A stretch of DNA of 41,706 nucleotides from Candidatus Roseilinea sp. NK_OTU-006 (GTDB taxonomy: Bacteria > Chloroflexota > Anaerolineae > J036 > Brachytrichaceae). Within the stretch, counting starts at the first letter, position 1. Each line of letters opens with the position of its first letter. Below are positions 39,131 through 41,706 of the stretch, piece by piece. The notes below the pieces were generated by a model, which was not told the DNA's origin, did not search any database, and worked only from the letters and a program-made list of their open reading frames with translations. The position numbers and the translations under genes are program-made. The stretch spans positions 1 through 41,706 of the forward strand of contig NZ_JAAFGM010000028.1 of assembly GCF_012931985.1 (NCBI RefSeq), written 5' to 3'.

Positions 39131-40246
39131 TTATTTAGCAACGAAGCCGGTGTATTCAGCGCGGTCGCCGCGCAGGTAGGCGGCCATATGGCGCGCTTGG
39201 GTCTGAATGATCTCGCGCAGCGTGCGCCGTTTGCCTGCGTAGCGTTCGGCGCCGTGCTCGATGCGCTCAATCACTTTTTCGGCGATGATGCGGCGTGAGT
39301 TGTCGTCCAGCAAACCATCGGCGCGTGTGGTCAGCGCCATGCCCTTGCCGATCATGCCAATGACGACACGATCCACCACGGCCTGGCGGAATTCCTCGAT
39401 GAGGTCCAGGGTCAGGCTGGGCTTGCCGGGGCGGTCAGCATGGAGAAAGCCAGCGAAAGGGTCCAAGCCGGCCAACACCAACGCCTGCTCGATCTGGCGG
39501 CTCAGGATGGCGTAGCCGTAGTTCAGCGCGCTGTTGAAAGGATCGCGCGCGTGGCGTGTGCGGCGACCCTCCCACCCCAGTTCTGTGGGCAGGAGCAGTT
39601 TGATGCCAGCCCAGTATTTCTGCGCTGCCCGTCCTTCGATAGAAAGGAGTGCGTGGCGAACGCGGTCTATCGGATAGCGGTCGTTCACTGCGGGAAGGTC
39701 GGGCTTATCTCGAGTGACGGGCTGCGCTGGGTGGCACGCACGGACGAGCAGCGCTTCAAGCTCGGCGTCGTAGTCAAGCACCTCATGGGCCAAAACGCGC
39801 AGTTCGGCGGCTCGGTGAGGCGCGCTGACCTTTCGGCTGCGGGCGTGGTACTGCAACAGGCCGGCTTGGTTGCCGATCTTCGCTCGGGCGATGGCGACGG
39901 ACAGCATCAGGGCGCGCAGATCGGTGTAGGCCAGCAGTTGGGCGCGACGGGTGAGCACGGTGCCGCCCAGGCCGGCGGTGTAGAGCGAGGCACCGGCTTG
40001 TGCGCCGACGCCGGAGACGAAGTGCATGGCGATGCCGCGCTCGGCGCAGGCCAGGATCGCATCGGAGGAGATGCTTACGCCGCGCGATTTGACGATCACT
40101 TGGCGCAAGTACACGAGCGGCGTTTCAGCTTTCACTTCGCCCTTCAGCGTGATGCGCAGGCGTTCGCTGTGTTTGCCGATAAACGCGCCGAAGTCTTCGA
40201 CGATCAAAGTTTGCAACGGGAAGACGCGAGTGAGTGGGGACGGCAT
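39131..40246 (-). CDS. cas1: CRISPR integrase Cas1
   Basis: Cas1 integrates new spacers at the leader end. The 371-residue protein has the metal-binding residues E204 (SIEGRAAQKYW), H269 (GFLHADRPGKPSL) and D281/E284 (DLIEEFR), and the segment DPFNSALNYGYAIL. The frame is open a further 62 codons upstream, but that part overlaps cas6 and does not look like Cas1. The ATG at 40246 is therefore chosen, 19 bases after the cas6 stop. An ATG at 40276 that overlaps cas6 is an alternative. Confidence 0.95.
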   Translation of the reverse strand: MPSPLTRVFPLQTLIVEDFGAFIGKHSERLRITLKGEVKAETPLVYLRQVIVKSRGVSISSDAILACAERGIAMHFVSGVGAQAGASLYTAGLGGTVLTRRAQLLAYTDLRALMLSVAIARAKIGNQAGLLQYHARSRKVSAPHRAAELRVLAHEVLDYDAELEALLVRACHPAQPVTRDKPDLPAVNDRYPIDRVRHALLSIEGRAAQKYWAGIKLLLPTELGWEGRRTRHARDPFNSALNYGYAILSRQIEQALVLAGLDPFAGFLHADRPGKPSLTLDLIEEFRQAVVDRVVIGMIGKGMALTTRADGLLDDNSRRIIAEKVIERIEHGAERYAGKRRTLREIIQTQARHMAAYLRGDRAEYTGFVAK

Positions 40247-40265
40247 ATCGCGACGCGTAGTCCTG

Positions 40266-41324
40266 TCAAGCAGCATCCGGCGAAGCGGTGCGCCGATGCT
40301 GCCCACCACCGGGTTGGATGCTGAACAGGCCGTTGCCCTTGATGGTGTGATTGCCGGCGTGGCACAGCTCGCCCCAGCGCAGCAGCGGAAAGAAAGGGGC
40401 AAAATCGCCGACGAATTCGGCGCTGCCCACAAAACCGCTCAGGTTGGGGGAGGCCTGGGTGCGTGCGCTGTGGCCGCGCACGACAACCCAGCGGGTGTCA
40501 TCGGTCGCCGGTGTGATGGCGTCGGCCAGGCGGAGCAGGGCGTTGCGGGCTTCGCGGTCGAGCGGCAGACACGGCAGCGGTTCAGGGCCGTAATGTGTGC
40601 TGAGTTGCGTCAGGCGCTCGATCAACCGATGGATGAGCACGCTGAAATTCGGGCGGAGAATCACTTGGCCGTTCGCGCGGAGGGTCATCGGCGTGTGGAA
40701 GACGACGCGCAGGCGGGTGGGACAGGCCTGCGCATCCACAGTCGCCCGATGCATCACGTCCTCGTGAGTCACGCCGATGGTGGGCACGCGCACCTCACGT
40801 TCGCCGGGAACGAGGCATTCCTGCGTCAGGCGGGTGAGTGGGTTGTGGACAAAGACGCGCTGCAAGCGGAAGCGCCCGCGCGCCCGGCGCGCATGTTCCC
40901 CGTGCGCCAGAAAGCGTCCAATCCCGTAGGTCTCGGCCTGCTTGAGAGCCAACACCAGGACAGGAAAGACCTCGATGATATCGCCGAACACGTTGATCCC
41001 AAAGGTGAAGCGCTCGCCGGGATCAAGCCGATGCTTTCGGTCTTTGGGGAGCTGAAACGGGCGAATGACATAGGGGCGTGGCACATCCTGGCCGCGCGGG
41101 TTGTCTTCCTCCAGCGCGGCCAACAGGCGGCGAATGGCGGGATCAGAGACGAAGTGCAGGTCGGGCGCGCGCGCGTCGCCGCCGGCAAGCTCTACCACCG
41201 CGCGGTAGAACATGCCGCGCAGCGCGCTGCCGTTGTGCGCGTGAAGGTAGATCGGCTCCACCGCCTCCAACTCAAAGAGGAGCGGATAGGCGGTGAAGGC
41301 TGGGGGCGCGTTGGGTGAGGTCAT
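40266..41324 (-). CDS. cas6: CRISPR pre-crRNA endoribonuclease Cas6
   Basis: Cas6 cuts the array transcript at the base of the repeat hairpin. The 352-residue protein is long for Cas6, of the type with an N-terminal RAMP part (YPLLFELEAVEPIYLHAHNG) and a C-terminal Cas6 domain. The glycine-rich loop HAGNHTIKGNGLF near the C-terminus is a hallmark. Candidate catalytic histidines are frequent, so the residue is not assigned. It starts 30 bases after the truncated gene upstream and 19 bases before cas1. Confidence 0.87.
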   Translation of the reverse strand: MTSPNAPPAFTAYPLLFELEAVEPIYLHAHNGSALRGMFYRAVVELAGGDARAPDLHFVSDPAIRRLLAALEEDNPRGQDVPRPYVIRPFQLPKDRKHRLDPGERFTFGINVFGDIIEVFPVLVLALKQAETYGIGRFLAHGEHARRARGRFRLQRVFVHNPLTRLTQECLVPGEREVRVPTIGVTHEDVMHRATVDAQACPTRLRVVFHTPMTLRANGQVILRPNFSVLIHRLIERLTQLSTHYGPEPLPCLPLDREARNALLRLADAITPATDDTRWVVVRGHSARTQASPNLSGFVGSAEFVGDFAPFFPLLRWGELCHAGNHTIKGNGLFSIQPGGGQHRRTASPDAA

Positions 41325-41354
41325 GATGAATCACGTTCACAAAATGCGTGCGCG

Positions 41355-41706
41355 TTAGGGCAACGCTGCGGCATCGTCCAACGCCTCGTAAAGCGTGAAC
41401 GATCGCGCACTCTGCCTCAACCGATAAGGGAGCACCACGCGCAACTGAGGGCGGTCGGTCTTTTTGAGCGTTTTGTCATTGTAGATGTTAACCTGATCGA
41501 ATTGCAAATTGGGGCCATAGTCGTCTAATAGCTGGAGCGTGCCATCCACAGGGAAGGACGTGCTGTTGCCATTGAGTGAGACGAACCCCGAGGGTAGCTC
41601 CGGCTGTAGGGTGGGCTGCTCAAGCAGTTGCATGAAGCTGCCGCGCTTGCCGAAGTAGTTGACCTGCATGAGCCAGGGCGTGATGGCTTGCAGTGTGGCC
41701 TCGTCG
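41355..41706 (-). CDS. C-terminal part of a probable CRISPR-associated RAMP protein (5' end beyond window)
   Basis: The minus frame is open to the right edge, leaving 116 C-terminal residues. A stretch PWLMQVNYFGKRGSFMQLLE followed by PSGFVSL suggests a Cas5-type RAMP protein, but the match is by memory and weak. It reads into cas6 with a 30-base gap, so it belongs to the same operon and is probably the last effector gene. The remaining effector genes should be just outside the window. Confidence 0.5.
   Translation of the reverse strand, partial: DEATLQAITPWLMQVNYFGKRGSFMQLLEQPTLQPELPSGFVSLNGNSTSFPVDGTLQLLDDYGPNLQFDQVNIYNDKTLKKTDRPQLRVVLPYRLRQSARSFTLYEALDDAAALP

Noticed and set aside
40026..41318. 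430-codon plus frame opposite cas6
   Set aside because: Antisense of cas6; composition is not protein-like.

Overview
The window is high-GC bacterial chromosome, tightly packed: convergent genes often end 6-17 bases apart, and several genes have a -10-like hexamer only 6-9 bases before the start codon. A single-chain alpha-beta glycyl-tRNA synthetase, a DUF6391 protein, heptad repeats inside coding regions and the general gene content suggest a Chloroflexota (Anaerolineae-like) genome. That placement is inference; no rRNA or other decisive marker is present.

Layout. 1-4260 (minus): a type I restriction-modification cluster, hsdM - AlbA_2 ATP-binding regulator - hsdS, with hsdS running off the left edge and hsdR not in view. 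4565-8641 (plus): a sugar-acid catabolic set of beta-helix glycosidase-like protein, mannonate dehydratase and NAD-dependent epimerase/dehydrogenase. 8663-13503: proA, a beta-class DNA methyltransferase coupled to an MFS exporter, a nucleotidyltransferase/HEPN pair and a Nudix hydrolase. 13520-19891: moeA and a DtxR-type metalloregulator on minus, facing an EfeO/EfeM-like lipoprotein with an EF-hand loop, an FTR1 iron permease with a ~500-residue extracellular domain, and an HmoA-like monooxygenase on plus. A 19-bp palindrome lies in the divergent region, so this reads as an iron uptake and sensing locus. 20052-28272: fused glyQS, TPR protein, DUF6391, a short-chain dehydrogenase with His where the catalytic Tyr normally sits, a coiled-coil protein and selB. 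28417-32763 (minus): Hsp20, tgt, a YraQ/DUF318 permease, tRNA-Leu(CAA) and an aconitase-family large subunit.

33091-41706 is a CRISPR-Cas locus. It has a truncated RAMP-like gene, cas6, cas1, cas2 and cas4, all on minus and running towards a 51-repeat, 50-spacer array (34307-38023). A strong promoter (TTGACG-N17-TATGAT) in the gap between cas4 and the array fires into it. The far-end repeat is degenerate, so the array is transcribed on minus and new spacers should enter near 38023. The effector genes lie beyond the right edge, so the subtype is unresolved. Beyond the trailer end is a same-strand membrane protein with two transmembrane helices and a beta-rich domain.

The most interesting signals are: (i) two same-register spacers differing at 3 of 37 bases, and four spacers that in frame encode overlapping pieces of one peptide, suggesting repeated capture from a diversifying invader gene; (ii) the recurrent leaderless promoter geometry; (iii) heptad repeats placed in frame inside moeA and glyQS; (iv) the palindrome and extra half-site in the iron locus; (v) a broken gene at 19336 that keeps its promoter.
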